64,000 bases of DNA, taken from assembly GCF_002738225.1 (NCBI RefSeq), contig NZ_PEBQ01000093.1, positions 248,001 through 312,000 of the forward strand, in the 5' to 3' direction. The notes beneath the pieces were generated by a model that worked only from the letters and a program-made list of their open reading frames with translations, was not told the origin of the DNA and did not search any database. Numbering within the stretch: the first letter of the stretch is position 1; every line of letters begins with the position of its first letter. The translations under genes were made by a program, and so were the position numbers. Shown one piece after another: positions 36,572-45,595 of this stretch. Source of the DNA: Acetobacter pomorum. Its GTDB lineage: Bacteria > Pseudomonadota > Alphaproteobacteria > Acetobacterales > Acetobacteraceae.

Positions 36572-36897
36572 AGTGGCAAGGCTTGTGGATAACTTTGTGG
36601 AATTTATCTTGCCTCTCTGCACGTGCCAGACAGTAATCAGATGCCTTTTTCTGTAAAAAGCTGCAAAGCCGCTTATAAATACTTTGTAAATTTTTTGTGA
36701 ATAACAAAGGTGTTCTGTTTTTCTGTTTTGTATCAACGGGTTTTGATTAGGGAAAATAATCAACCCTAAAATCTCCACCAGCTTTTTTTCTATAACCTGC
36801 GTGAATATGACAGAATAGAGCCGATGCACTCTTGCCTGTGGATAAAAGGCGGGACTCTGTAGAAAACCGCCATGCATGTTCAGGAAGAGGGGGAGTG
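36572..36897. other. AT-rich intergenic region with DnaA boxes and an inverted repeat
   Basis: This gap between plsC and the DUF2125 gene is far more AT-rich than the genes around it. It holds three exact DnaA-box consensus sites in one orientation and a TTGATTA/TAATCAA inverted repeat (36743-36763, seven-base spacer). No open frame here looks protein-like. It could be a promoter region under DnaA control or a replication-linked locus. Confidence 0.5.
36584..36845 (-). promoter_or_regulatory. Three consensus DnaA boxes
   Basis: TGTGGATAA at 36584-36592, TGTGAATAA at 36696-36704 and TGTGGATAA at 36837-36845 each match TTATNCACA on the minus strand. By chance far less than one match is expected in this length. 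Spacing is 112 and 141 bases, looser than in a typical compact origin. Confidence 0.5.
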
Positions 36898-37983
36898 ATG
36901 AAAAAAGCGCTTCTTGGTGTTGTGGCAGGAGCCTGTGGCTGCCTTCTGGTTTTAAGTGGCTATTGGTGGATCAGTGTCCAGTATCTGCAAAAGCAGGCAG
37001 ATACTCTGCCATCGGGCTGTCAGGCGCATTATGTTTCCCGCTCGGTGCAGGGGTGGCCGTGGCATGCGCAGATGCAGGCACAAAATATACGCATGGTGTG
37101 TGCGCCGCTTTTGGCTGCTCACCCTTCGGCTTTTCAGGTTATTTACGCAGCGGCCCGTATAACGGCGGATATGGCCTTCTGGCGCCCTTTTTCTGTGCAT
37201 GTGCGGCTGGTTGGCCCTATGGTGGTAGAAACCATTTACGACAAACAAGGCGCAGAGGTTCCCTCTTTTTTGCGTGTTGAGGGCAGCCCTGTAGATCTGA
37301 CTTTACCATTAGCCAGAAAAACGGCAGGGCATGCGGTTTTTCTGGCCCCTTTTGTGCATGTGCTGTTTCCGGCTGGCGCAAGCCATATGGGGGATATGGT
37401 GTTGCAGAATGTGCAGGGCAAAGCTTTTTGGAACATGCGGGCCACGCAGGAGCAAAGTGCCGCAGCCATTTACATTAAGGCGCAACATTGGGGCATACCC
37501 GGCTGGCAAACTGTGCTGGAACATGTGCAGGCAGCGGTTGCCGTGCCGGGGCCGGCAGCAAGCGTATGGAAAAGCGTTTTTCCCACCAATGGTGGGCCAG
37601 CATGGCCAGATGTGCTGGTGCAACGTTTTTCAATGCACTGGCGAGATCTGAACCTGAATATGACAGGCCAGTTACGTGGCGGAGATCTTGCTCACCCAAC
37701 GGGGGACTTCTGGCTGAGCGTGGCACACTGGCGCCCGTTTTTAGAAAATCTACGGCGCGAAGGCATGCTTTCTGCGCAGGAGGCTGTTGGCATGGCCTCC
37801 ATGTTGGCGCGTATTACACAGGAACAATCAGATAACCTGCAAATGCCTTTGATGCTGCGTAATGGCACCCTGCAATTGGGCACGGTGCCATTTTCTGCCT
37901 TGCAGCCTGTTTTTCAGGCGGTGCGTCATGCTGCGCAGGAAAGCGGCGCACAAGCGCAAGCCCGGATCCATTCCCATCCCTGA
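36898..37983 (+). CDS. DUF2125 family protein
   Basis: A 361-residue protein anchored by one N-terminal membrane segment (LLGVVAGACGCLLVLSGYWW), the rest predicted periplasmic. ATG 36898 follows a GAGGGGGA ribosome binding site. The family pattern is visible in SRSVQGWPWHAQMQAQNI and FWRPFSVHVRLVGP. DUF2125 proteins are widespread in alphaproteobacteria and resemble AsmA/YdgA-like envelope proteins in layout; function is unproven. It converges with gloB with a 10-base gap. Confidence 0.83.
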   Translation: MKKALLGVVAGACGCLLVLSGYWWISVQYLQKQADTLPSGCQAHYVSRSVQGWPWHAQMQAQNIRMVCAPLLAAHPSAFQVIYAAARITADMAFWRPFSVHVRLVGPMVVETIYDKQGAEVPSFLRVEGSPVDLTLPLARKTAGHAVFLAPFVHVLFPAGASHMGDMVLQNVQGKAFWNMRATQEQSAAAIYIKAQHWGIPGWQTVLEHVQAAVAVPGPAASVWKSVFPTNGGPAWPDVLVQRFSMHWRDLNLNMTGQLRGGDLAHPTGDFWLSVAHWRPFLENLRREGMLSAQEAVGMASMLARITQEQSDNLQMPLMLRNGTLQLGTVPFSALQPVFQAVRHAAQESGAQAQARIHSHP

Positions 37984-37993
37984 GCAGACATTT

Positions 37994-38719
37994 TCAGAAC
38001 GTATCTTTTTCACGGCGCAACTGGGCAAAGGTTTGCACATCCGGAGCGCGTAAAAAGGGGTTGGTGGCGCGTTCTATCCCCAATGTGGAAGGCACGGTGG
38101 GTTTGTTTTCTGCCCGCAGGCGGCGTACTTCTGCCACACGTTCCTTTAGGGCCGTATTATGTGGTTCCGCATGCAGGGCAAAGACGCTGTTGCCCAATGT
38201 ATATTCGTGCCCGCAATATACGCGCGTTGCATCAGGCAAGGTATCCAGCTTGTGCAGGCTGGCAAACATTTGTGCGGCAGTGCCTTCAAATAGCCGCCCA
38301 CAACCAAGGCTGAACAGCGTATCCCCACAGAACAGAGAGGGCGGGTTGGGGAAGTAATAGCAAATATGCCCCAACGTATGGCCCGGCACAGCAATAACGG
38401 TGCCAATACAGTTTCCAACAGCAATGCTGTCCTGATCATGCAGGGCAATATCCAGCGGTGGCATACGCTGTTGTTCGGCTGCGGGGCCAGCCACGCGGGC
38501 ATGATAACGCTGGCGGAGGGTTTCTGTGCCTCCGGTGTGGTCATGGTGGTGGTGGGTCAGCAAAATCAGATCCAGCCTGCCACCGTGCTTTTCAATAAAA
38601 CTGGCAACGGGCGCGGCTTCTCCGGGGTCTATCACGGCAGTTGTGCCTGTCTCCGTATCGCGCAGAAACCACGCATAATTGTCGGACAGAACGGGAATGG
38701 TCTGAACATCAAGAGACAT
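37994..38719 (-). CDS. gloB: Hydroxyacylglutathione hydrolase (glyoxalase II)
   Basis: A 241-residue metallo-beta-lactamase-fold enzyme that hydrolyses S-lactoylglutathione to lactate and glutathione in methylglyoxal detoxification. The binuclear metal motif is LTHHHHDHTGG, with further ligands in VPGHTLGH, FCGDTLF and VYCGHEYT. ATG 38719 follows GGAG by about nine bases. The open frame continues upstream antisense to the methyltransferase gene without homology. It is divergent from that methyltransferase, a conserved pairing in alphaproteobacteria. Confidence 0.94.
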   Translation of the reverse strand: MSLDVQTIPVLSDNYAWFLRDTETGTTAVIDPGEAAPVASFIEKHGGRLDLILLTHHHHDHTGGTETLRQRYHARVAGPAAEQQRMPPLDIALHDQDSIAVGNCIGTVIAVPGHTLGHICYYFPNPPSLFCGDTLFSLGCGRLFEGTAAQMFASLHKLDTLPDATRVYCGHEYTLGNSVFALHAEPHNTALKERVAEVRRLRAENKPTVPSTLGIERATNPFLRAPDVQTFAQLRREKDTF

Positions 38720-38800
38720 GGGAAAACTCCTGCGGTGGAATTTTAAGAATAGAGAAGGCAGATCATGACGGGGGTACAAGCCGTATGATAGACATGCAGA

Positions 38801-39574
38801 ATGTTCGACGTCATGCCGCCGGAAAGCAGTTTTTATACCACAGTCCGTGGCCAGGGGTTTCTGGCTCTGGTGGGTGAGCGCCTGCGCTGGTTCTGGCCAG
38901 ATCTGGGGCAGGCGCATGCTGTTCTGGGTTTGGGGAACGCCGCTGCGTATCTGGAAAAGCTGGAGAGCGGCAAAAACACGCCCACCTGTTTGGTGGCGGC
39001 CAATGCGCCGCAATGGAGTGAGGCATCTGTGCCTGGCCGAAGCTGCGTGGTGGATATGCACAGTCTGCCGTTTCAGCCAGAGCAGTTTGACCGTGTCTTG
39101 ATGGTGCATGCACTCGATGATCGTAAAAACTCCGTATCTGTTTTGCGGGCCGCAGGGCAGGTGATGAAGCCCGATGGCAGGCTCCTGCTTGTGGTGCCCA
39201 GCCGTTTTGGGGGCCGTGCCCGGTTGCGTGGCACGCCATTTTGGCATGATGCGGCTTTTTCCCGCCGCTGTCTCCGGCACATGCTGGCTGCCGCCATGCT
39301 TAGGCCGGAACAGTGGGATGAGGCCATTTTTCTGCCCACAGGGGCCATGCGCTGGCTACGCCATAACGGGCGCAAAATGGATATTGCAGGCAAAGTGTTA
39401 TGCCCCGGTGCAGGAAGCCTGATACTGGTGGAAGCTGTGCGGGATGAGTATTCGGCACTTTCCCTGCCGGTAAAGGCGCGGCAGCGTTGGCTCTCTCGCT
39501 CCCTGTTGCCGGTAAGGGGCACAGCAAAGGCCATGCAGGACAGAAAATACGTTTCGCGCATTTCGCGGCGTTGA
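38801..39574 (+). CDS. Class I SAM-dependent methyltransferase-like protein
   Basis: A 257-residue protein of the methyltransferase-11 type commonly paired with gloB. The glycine-rich SAM loop is weak (HAVLGLGNAAAYL) but the post-motif VVDMHSLPFQPEQFDRVLMVHALD and the LKPDGRLLLVVPSR-like segment (MKPDGRLLLVVPSR) are clear. The substrate is unknown. It lies between gloB and the Ehr-like operon, 24 bases ahead of the first operon gene on the same strand, so read-through into the operon is possible. Confidence 0.82.
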   Translation: MFDVMPPESSFYTTVRGQGFLALVGERLRWFWPDLGQAHAVLGLGNAAAYLEKLESGKNTPTCLVAANAPQWSEASVPGRSCVVDMHSLPFQPEQFDRVLMVHALDDRKNSVSVLRAAGQVMKPDGRLLLVVPSRFGGRARLRGTPFWHDAAFSRRCLRHMLAAAMLRPEQWDEAIFLPTGAMRWLRHNGRKMDIAGKVLCPGAGSLILVEAVRDEYSALSLPVKARQRWLSRSLLPVRGTAKAMQDRKYVSRISRR

Positions 39575-39598
39575 ATAGATTGTCATTAACCGGCTGTC

Positions 39599-41332
39599 AT
39601 GGTGTTATCCGCCGGATTTCATAGCAGGTTGGGGCCGGGTTCCATTTTCACCTCCTTTGTTCTTTGCAGTTTGCTCGCGATATTTGCTGCGCTGGGCGTG
39701 TTTGCGGTGCTGCCAGACAGGCTTCTGCGCGGGGCTGCGGTCTGGCGGGCAGAAATTATGGGGAGCCTATGGGCCCTATCTGGCGTGCTGGCCATTGTGG
39801 GGGCTGCGTGCAAGCTGGAGGGGGAACTCAGCTGGTTTCCCGTGTTCGGGCTGGATGGTCCGGCCTTGCCCATGCTTGCCTTGCTGGCATTTGCTGGGGG
39901 AGTAGCGGGCAGTGGAGCCGCGGCGCTGGCCTGTGTGTTTGTGGGCGTGGGTTTTCTGGCGCTTTCTCCGCTTGTTTTCGGGTTGCTTACGGGCACGGCG
40001 CTGGTGCTTTTAACGGCAGGGGGATGGCGCAGCGTGTGCCTGCCGTTTGCGGTGCTGCCTGCCTGTATTCCGGCAGATAGCCCATTTTGTGTGCCGCTTT
40101 TGTGCCTGACCGTGCTGCTAATGGGTTGGGCGGTTTCTGTGCAAAAAGGGCCTACAGCCGTATTGCCCGGCATGGTTGGGTTGTTTTTGCTGGGCCGCCT
40201 TTTGGCAGAAGTGGGCGAGCTTTCTGTGTTGCCGCAGGTTATGCTGGTGGCCAGCGGGTATCTGGTGGCGGCAACAGGCACCTATCAGGCTATACGGGAT
40301 AAAAGTCTGGTGCGTATTGCATCGGGCTTGTGTGCCGCATGGTATGGCATATTGGTGGTGGCCGTTGCATTGGCTTTGGTTTCCAGTTTTGGTGGAATGG
40401 AAACATTCCGTATAGCCATTATTCTGGGCATGGGCGCGCCCATGCTGGCCCTTATGGGTTTGTTGTGGCTGGCGCAATGGCAGCAGGCAGAACCAAAGCG
40501 CCGCATTGCCTCTCTTTCCGGGCATGTGCTGGTTGCAGGTTTATTGATGCTGTTTTCCACCATGCCACCATTTGGTGGGTTTGCCGTTTTATGGAGCCTG
40601 CTTGTTGGCACGTATGATGCCATTGCCGTGGCGCAGCCCGTTGGGGCCGTTACTGTTATGTTGCTGCTTACGCTGGTGGGGGCCATTATGGCACTTATGG
40701 GCGCCGGATTGCTGCGCGCAGGTGCGGCTTTGTTGTTCCCTTCCACTGTTTTTCAGCCGCATCAGCCACCTGTTGCGGCAGAGTTTGTATGGCCAGGCTG
40801 GATATGCGCCGGAGCTGCTACGGTGCTGGTGCTATTACCAGGGGTGTGGCTTTCATTGGCAGACCATTTGGTGGTGGGGCCTGTTGTGCCCCCGCTGAAG
40901 TGGAACCGCATTGCCACAATTTGGCTGGAAGGCGGCGGGGCCAGCTTTACACCTGTTTTTACATTTTTGGCGTTGGGCGCGGCTCTGGCGGCTGCTGCCA
41001 TGCTGGTGCGGCTGCTGGGTTTTCTGCCTTTTGGGCGTGTTATCAAGCCGGTGCCAGTCTGGCGCCAAGGGGCACCCATTATACAGCAGGCAGAAGGGCG
41101 CCCAGTTTCTTACGAGGGCGCAGCCCCTTTATGGCCCGCCTGTATGGCGCTTTTTGGGCTTGTGGCCGAAACCCGAAAAGATAAAAGACTGGCTCGCCGT
41201 GGCCGGGTGGCCTTGCGTTATGGCAGGCGCAGGTTGTTTCAGGGGGCTGAATGGTGTGAAACACAGGGCTTGGTGTTGATTCTGCTGCTTTTGGGTGGCG
41301 GCCTGCTGGTGGGGCTGTTTGTAGGAAAATGA
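39599..41332 (+). CDS. Hydrogenase-4 subunit B/NuoL-like membrane protein (Ehr-type)
   Basis: A 577-residue protein with about fourteen membrane segments, related to HyfB and NuoL antiporter-like subunits. The HyfB signature around MPPFGGFAVLW is present (about residue 320). The usual TM5 Glu context and the K-x-HAWLP region of proton-pumping homologues are not found, so pumping may be altered. The C-terminal tail (FGRVIKPVPVW to PLWPACMALFGL) resembles the HyfB end. It heads a six-gene operon; its stop overlaps the next start in ATGA. No strong ribosome binding site precedes the ATG. Confidence 0.75.
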   Translation: MVLSAGFHSRLGPGSIFTSFVLCSLLAIFAALGVFAVLPDRLLRGAAVWRAEIMGSLWALSGVLAIVGAACKLEGELSWFPVFGLDGPALPMLALLAFAGGVAGSGAAALACVFVGVGFLALSPLVFGLLTGTALVLLTAGGWRSVCLPFAVLPACIPADSPFCVPLLCLTVLLMGWAVSVQKGPTAVLPGMVGLFLLGRLLAEVGELSVLPQVMLVASGYLVAATGTYQAIRDKSLVRIASGLCAAWYGILVVAVALALVSSFGGMETFRIAIILGMGAPMLALMGLLWLAQWQQAEPKRRIASLSGHVLVAGLLMLFSTMPPFGGFAVLWSLLVGTYDAIAVAQPVGAVTVMLLLTLVGAIMALMGAGLLRAGAALLFPSTVFQPHQPPVAAEFVWPGWICAGAATVLVLLPGVWLSLADHLVVGPVVPPLKWNRIATIWLEGGGASFTPVFTFLALGAALAAAAMLVRLLGFLPFGRVIKPVPVWRQGAPIIQQAEGRPVSYEGAAPLWPACMALFGLVAETRKDKRLARRGRVALRYGRRRLFQGAEWCETQGLVLILLLLGGGLLVGLFVGK

Positions 41333-42345
41333 AGCAGGATTTAACATGGGGCTGGGGGTTTGGCTGTGTGGCTGCTCTGGCCATTCAGGCAGCCCTTATG
41401 GTGTTGGTGGCACCGTGGTTTGCGGGGTGGGTGCATCGCCTTGCGGGTCGGTTGGTGGGGGAACCGCGCTTTCCTGCTGGCGGAAGGTGGCAGGAAATCT
41501 GGCATCAGTTCCGTCGTCCTTCATTATATGGCCAGCAAGATGGGCTAAATGGTGTTTTTTGTGCCTTGGCGTTGGTGCTGGCGGTGTTGGCCTGTGGGCT
41601 GGTGCCAGCGTTTACACTTACAATGCCGGGCTTTCCCGCACCGGGCATGCTGCTTGTGTGTACTCTGCTGGTGGCGATAGGCGTTTTGCTGGATCTGCCT
41701 CAGGCTGTGCAGGAGGCATCTGCCGCACAACAGGGGTGTGCGGCCATTGTGGCGGATGCGTTGCTGCTGCCAGTGTTAACGCCTGTGCTGTTGCTAAGCG
41801 GTGCGCATGATCTGGTGGCCTTTTTGGGCCGGCTGCATGCACTTTCCCCTATTACAGCAGGTGCACCCTATGTGCTGGCCGGTGTTGCGCTGTTTCTGGC
41901 CACAGCCCTTGCAAGGCGGGATGAGCAAACAGCCTGCGCCACACTTTCTGGCCCGGACAGAGCCATGTGGCTTCTGGCAGCAGATTGTATGCAGATGTGC
42001 TGGATTACGCTGGCCGCCGATGTGGCATGGGCCGGCAGCTTGGCCATGCCGGGAGAAAACGGGGCGGAAAACTGGCTCACCCAATGTGTGGAAGGCCTGG
42101 GCCTATGGATGTTCAAGCTACTTGTGGCTTCCTTTGTATTGGCAGTGCTGCGTATGGCCCTGTTGCCAGCGGGGCGCAGGGCACGTGTGCGGTTGGGGGC
42201 CATTTTTCTGCTGGGTGTTCTGGCATGGCAGGTTACATCCTCACACGTGACAGTTCCGCCCGCTGAGCCGGAAAATCACAGCGTGGAAGATGAAAACACG
42301 CAAGGCTATTCAACAGAGCCAGCGCCGGAAGGAGAACCTTCATGA
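41329..42345 (+). CDS. Hydrogenase-4 subunit C/NuoH-like membrane protein (Ehr-type)
   Basis: A 338-residue protein with about eight membrane segments in the position of HyfC/HycD/NuoH. This subunit links the soluble redox arm to the antiporter-like subunits. The N-terminal cytoplasmic loop RPSLYGQQDGLNGVF aligns in place with the family's quinone-side loop. The acidic loop residues typical of NuoH are largely replaced. The C-terminal 30 residues are polar and Glu-rich. Overlaps of four bases on both sides show tight coupling. Confidence 0.75.
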   Translation: MKQDLTWGWGFGCVAALAIQAALMVLVAPWFAGWVHRLAGRLVGEPRFPAGGRWQEIWHQFRRPSLYGQQDGLNGVFCALALVLAVLACGLVPAFTLTMPGFPAPGMLLVCTLLVAIGVLLDLPQAVQEASAAQQGCAAIVADALLLPVLTPVLLLSGAHDLVAFLGRLHALSPITAGAPYVLAGVALFLATALARRDEQTACATLSGPDRAMWLLAADCMQMCWITLAADVAWAGSLAMPGENGAENWLTQCVEGLGLWMFKLLVASFVLAVLRMALLPAGRRARVRLGAIFLLGVLAWQVTSSHVTVPPAEPENHSVEDENTQGYSTEPAPEGEPS

Positions 42346-42932
42346 CACTGGCCGCCATTCTCATGCCTTTGCTGGCACTGTGTGTTGTGGCGCGGGGTAT
42401 TGGGTTTCTGCCTTTGCTGGGTCTGGTTGCCGCAGCCGCCATGCTGGTGGATGAGCATACGCCCCTACAACAGGCCGGGGCTGTTATGGCCGCAGTATTT
42501 GCCATTGGGCCAGTACTGTTTCTGCTACGCTATCAGCACGATGCTGCGCGGGAACGTACTGGCAGCGCTATTCCGTTTTTTGCACTGGGCCTTATGGTGT
42601 TGCTGCTGCTGGCCTGCACGCGTGCGGGTGTTGCGGTGTTTCCCGCCAGTTTGTGCGTGGTGATGGCCGGGCTGGTTTCGGTTATCTGTCGGCAGAGCAT
42701 GGTGTGGCAATGGTCCGGATTGCTGACATGTGTTGAAGGCGTGTTGCTATGCGGCGTGCAAGCGCATCAGCCTTCTGTGGTGGGCGTAGCGGGGCTGGCT
42801 GGTGCCGTTGTGGCGGTGCTTGGGGGCATGTGCATTCATCGTATCATGCCGCAAGTGGTGCCTTTGCGCCCGCCTTCTGCCCGTAAAAAAGCCTCTCCCG
42901 ATTCTCCAGAAAAGAGCGGAGATCCAGCATGA
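42342..42932 (+). CDS. Hydrogenase-4 component E-like membrane protein (Ehr-type)
   Basis: A 196-residue protein with five to six membrane segments, matching HyfE in size, hydropathy and position. The WQWSGLLTCVEGVLLCG segment keeps the conserved Glu of the HyfE/NuoK-like helix. A basic, Ser/Pro-rich cytoplasmic tail ends the protein. Its start overlaps the upstream stop and its stop overlaps the downstream start (ATGA each). Assignment relies on operon position as much as on sequence. Confidence 0.7.
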   Translation: MTLAAILMPLLALCVVARGIGFLPLLGLVAAAAMLVDEHTPLQQAGAVMAAVFAIGPVLFLLRYQHDAARERTGSAIPFFALGLMVLLLLACTRAGVAVFPASLCVVMAGLVSVICRQSMVWQWSGLLTCVEGVLLCGVQAHQPSVVGVAGLAGAVVAVLGGMCIHRIMPQVVPLRPPSARKKASPDSPEKSGDPA

Positions 42933-44062
42933 CAGGCGCAGCAGGGGCAGGCATGTTTCTGGCGGCACTGGCGTTTGTGTGGCCTTTTCTGGGGGCGGCG
43001 GCCGTATGTGCTGTGCCGGTGGCGCGCAGCCGTGAACTGGCAATATGGATGTCCGCCATAGGGTGTGTGCTGGCGCTGGCCGTTTTTGTTTTTCCCGCAT
43101 CGGGTGCTGTGGCCGCTGGCTGGGATGATGATCCCGTGCAACGTGCCGGGCGGGTTATGCTGGCATTTGGCCTGCTGCTGATGGTGCTTGAAAATGGCAC
43201 TCTGCACGATAGGCTGGTGCGTAGCCTGCCGCATGTTTCTACCGCCTTGGCGGGGCTGGCTTGTGTTGCGCCAGATCCTGCCGTGGGGCTGGGCATTCTG
43301 GAGGCGGCTTTGGCATGGGGGGTATTTGTTTTCACGCGTCCGGCCGGGCAGGCCAGAATGGGGTGGGGGCTGATCCGCAATGGCTCGGTCGGAACGTTTC
43401 TGGTGCTGTCCGGCCTGTTGTTGCCTGCTAACACCGTTGTATCCGGCCTGCTCATGGCGTGCGGGCTTGTGGTGTTAACCGGGCTTTCTCCCTTTGGGCA
43501 GTTCTGGCAGGACGAAAACGATATTTTCCTGTTTCTGCCATTTGCCGGTGCGGCCCTTTTGCTGGCCATGCGCTTGCGCATGCATGGGGGAGAGGCGTTT
43601 GAAACGGCTCTTGTTCTATGTGGCCTGCTTTCTGTGTGGCTGACGGCCTGCGCCGGACGTTTTTCAGACAGGCAACGGCTGTTCCGCACGTTTCCTTCAG
43701 CCTTGGCGTTAATTGCTGTGGGTATTCAGGCCGATGTGGCGGCTTTGCTGTTTTTATGTGGTTGGTGCCTTGCGGGTGGCGTGCGTGCGGGCCGTGGTTG
43801 GGCGGTGAACACTTTGGCCTGTTTTCCGCCCGGTGCGCCGTTTGTAGGGTGCTTGCTGCTGCTTTCCATGATGAGTGACTGGTCATGGCCGCTGGCATTG
43901 CTAACGGTTGTGGGCATTTTGGCAGCCGTTACGCGGGCTGTGCCTGCGCGGGAGATAACACACCATTTCTGGCCGCAGGATGTGGCCGGGCGTGTGGCCT
44001 GTTCCGTGCTGACAGCCACGGGCCTGCTGGTGCCGCTGGCCATGATGCTGGGAGCTTTCTGA
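42929..44062 (+). CDS. Hydrogenase-4 subunit F/NuoN-like membrane protein (Ehr-type, short)
   Basis: A 377-residue protein with about ten membrane segments in the place of HyfF. HyfF is normally over 500 residues, so several helices are missing. The recognisable block is LTGLSPFGQFWQDENDIF (about residue 185), which resembles the PPFGxFxxE motif of HyfF. Other antiporter charges are not evident. One base separates its stop from the next start. It may scaffold rather than pump. Confidence 0.7.
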   Translation: MTGAAGAGMFLAALAFVWPFLGAAAVCAVPVARSRELAIWMSAIGCVLALAVFVFPASGAVAAGWDDDPVQRAGRVMLAFGLLLMVLENGTLHDRLVRSLPHVSTALAGLACVAPDPAVGLGILEAALAWGVFVFTRPAGQARMGWGLIRNGSVGTFLVLSGLLLPANTVVSGLLMACGLVVLTGLSPFGQFWQDENDIFLFLPFAGAALLLAMRLRMHGGEAFETALVLCGLLSVWLTACAGRFSDRQRLFRTFPSALALIAVGIQADVAALLFLCGWCLAGGVRAGRGWAVNTLACFPPGAPFVGCLLLLSMMSDWSWPLALLTVVGILAAVTRAVPAREITHHFWPQDVAGRVACSVLTATGLLVPLAMMLGAF

Positions 44063-44063
44063 T

Positions 44064-45560
44064 ATGAACGCGGCTTCTCACATCTGGGCGGGGGAGGAAA
44101 CAGAAACGCCGTGGCGTTTTCGGCTACAGGAAATGGCGTGGCGTGATCTGGTAGATGCGCTCAAGCAGGATGATCTGCCATTTGTCGGTTTGTGGTGCGA
44201 TGGCACGGATGTGCATGCGCTGTTTCTGCCAGATGGCCAGCCATTGGCCGCTACACTGGCTCTGGAAGATGGGCGCTACCCCGCACTTTCCCCAGCAAGA
44301 GAGATTTCCTGCCTGTATGAACGCCGCATTTATGATCTGTACGGCGCAGAGGGCATGTGGGCCACGGATGTCCGGCCCCTGTTGGATCATGATGTGTGGT
44401 CATCCTCCACTCCTTTGGCGGAGCATCCGGGTGCAGGGGGTGGGCAGAAAGGGCTGATCCATTTTCAGCCTGCCGAGTATATGTACCATGAAGGTGATGT
44501 CACGGATGGCTGGGGCCCCGCTACGGGGGGGATGGAACCGCCCCTGCATGTTGCGCTGGCTTTGCGGGAAGGGCGTATTCGTGCGGCGGAAACGGTTACT
44601 GGCTACGCACATCGTGGCATGGAGCTGCGCTGGCGCAACAGCCGTGTGGAAGACGCTTGTAAACTGAGCGCGCGCGTGGCGGCAGGGCAATCTGTGGCGC
44701 ATCAGGTTGCGTTCTGTCTGGCGGTGGAAGCCGCGTGTGGGGAGCAGGTTGGCCAGGAAATCCGGCTTTTGCGTGTTGCGCTGCTAGAGCTGGAGCGTAT
44801 TTGCCACCACCTATTTCTGCTGGCTGATATGGCGCGCCTTGCCGGGGCGCGGCTGGTGGCTTCTGGCTGCATGGGGTTACGAGAACGGCTGATACAGGAA
44901 GCCGCCCCCATTACAGGTTCACGCCTGTTGATGGATGTTTGTGTGCCGGGTGGTCTTTCCCTCCGCCATGCCACGCAGATGGGCGATATGTGCGGCCGCC
45001 TGTGCGAGGTAGCGGAACGAGACTACCCGGCCTTGCTGGCTTTGTGGCAGGAATATCCGGGCCTTTCCATGCAGTTGGCGGGCATGGGGAAAGTAACGGC
45101 AGATGTGCTGGAACGTATTGGCTTGGATGGCCCCACAGCACGCGCCGCCGGGTGGGATTGTGATGGCCGACGCATTATGCCGGGTTATGAAGGCATCTGG
45201 CGCTTTACCTCTGGCAGGCAGGGGGGCACGGCAGAAGACCGTGCCATGCTTTTGCTGGAAGAAGTGGGTGAAAGCCTGCGCATGCTGGATGAAGTGGCCT
45301 CCCGCAGTGGGCTGACGGCAGGGGGCAGTGTGCAGCTTTCCATGCAGGATGGAGAAGGCACAGGCATGGTGGAAAGCCCATGGGGCGGTATTTTATACTG
45401 GGTGCGCCTGCGGGATGGCCGGGTGGAGCAGGTTTTTGCCCGTAACCCTTCATCTGCGGCCTTGTTGGCGTTTGAGGCCATATTGCCGGGGCAGCAGCCA
45501 GATGATGTGGCCTTGCTTGCGCGGTCATTGGACATTAACGCAGCAGCGTTGGACCGGTAA
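44064..45560 (+). CDS. NuoCD/HyfG-like large subunit lacking nickel ligands (Ehr-type)
   Basis: A 498-residue soluble subunit: residues 1-130 match the 30 kDa NuoC part (ISCLYERRIYDLYG) and 135-498 the 49 kDa/hydrogenase large subunit (PAEYMYHEGDVTDGWGP, GYAHRGMELRWR). Group 4 hydrogenases bind nickel through two CxxC pairs. Here the first site reads EDACKLSARVAAGQS with a single Cys199, and the C-terminus ends LDINAAALDR with none. It cannot be a [NiFe] hydrogenase by known rules. The complex I GPxHPxxHG quinone motif is also missing. The substrate is unknown. Confidence 0.82.
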   Translation: MNAASHIWAGEETETPWRFRLQEMAWRDLVDALKQDDLPFVGLWCDGTDVHALFLPDGQPLAATLALEDGRYPALSPAREISCLYERRIYDLYGAEGMWATDVRPLLDHDVWSSSTPLAEHPGAGGGQKGLIHFQPAEYMYHEGDVTDGWGPATGGMEPPLHVALALREGRIRAAETVTGYAHRGMELRWRNSRVEDACKLSARVAAGQSVAHQVAFCLAVEAACGEQVGQEIRLLRVALLELERICHHLFLLADMARLAGARLVASGCMGLRERLIQEAAPITGSRLLMDVCVPGGLSLRHATQMGDMCGRLCEVAERDYPALLALWQEYPGLSMQLAGMGKVTADVLERIGLDGPTARAAGWDCDGRRIMPGYEGIWRFTSGRQGGTAEDRAMLLLEEVGESLRMLDEVASRSGLTAGGSVQLSMQDGEGTGMVESPWGGILYWVRLRDGRVEQVFARNPSSAALLAFEAILPGQQPDDVALLARSLDINAAALDR

Positions 45561-45595
45561 GCAGAGCAAGTGGCCAGCATGAAAGGTAAAAGCAA

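Noticed and set aside
38720-39280. Upstream extension of gloB
   Set aside because: It is antisense to the methyltransferase gene; the conserved GloB N-terminus starts at 38719.
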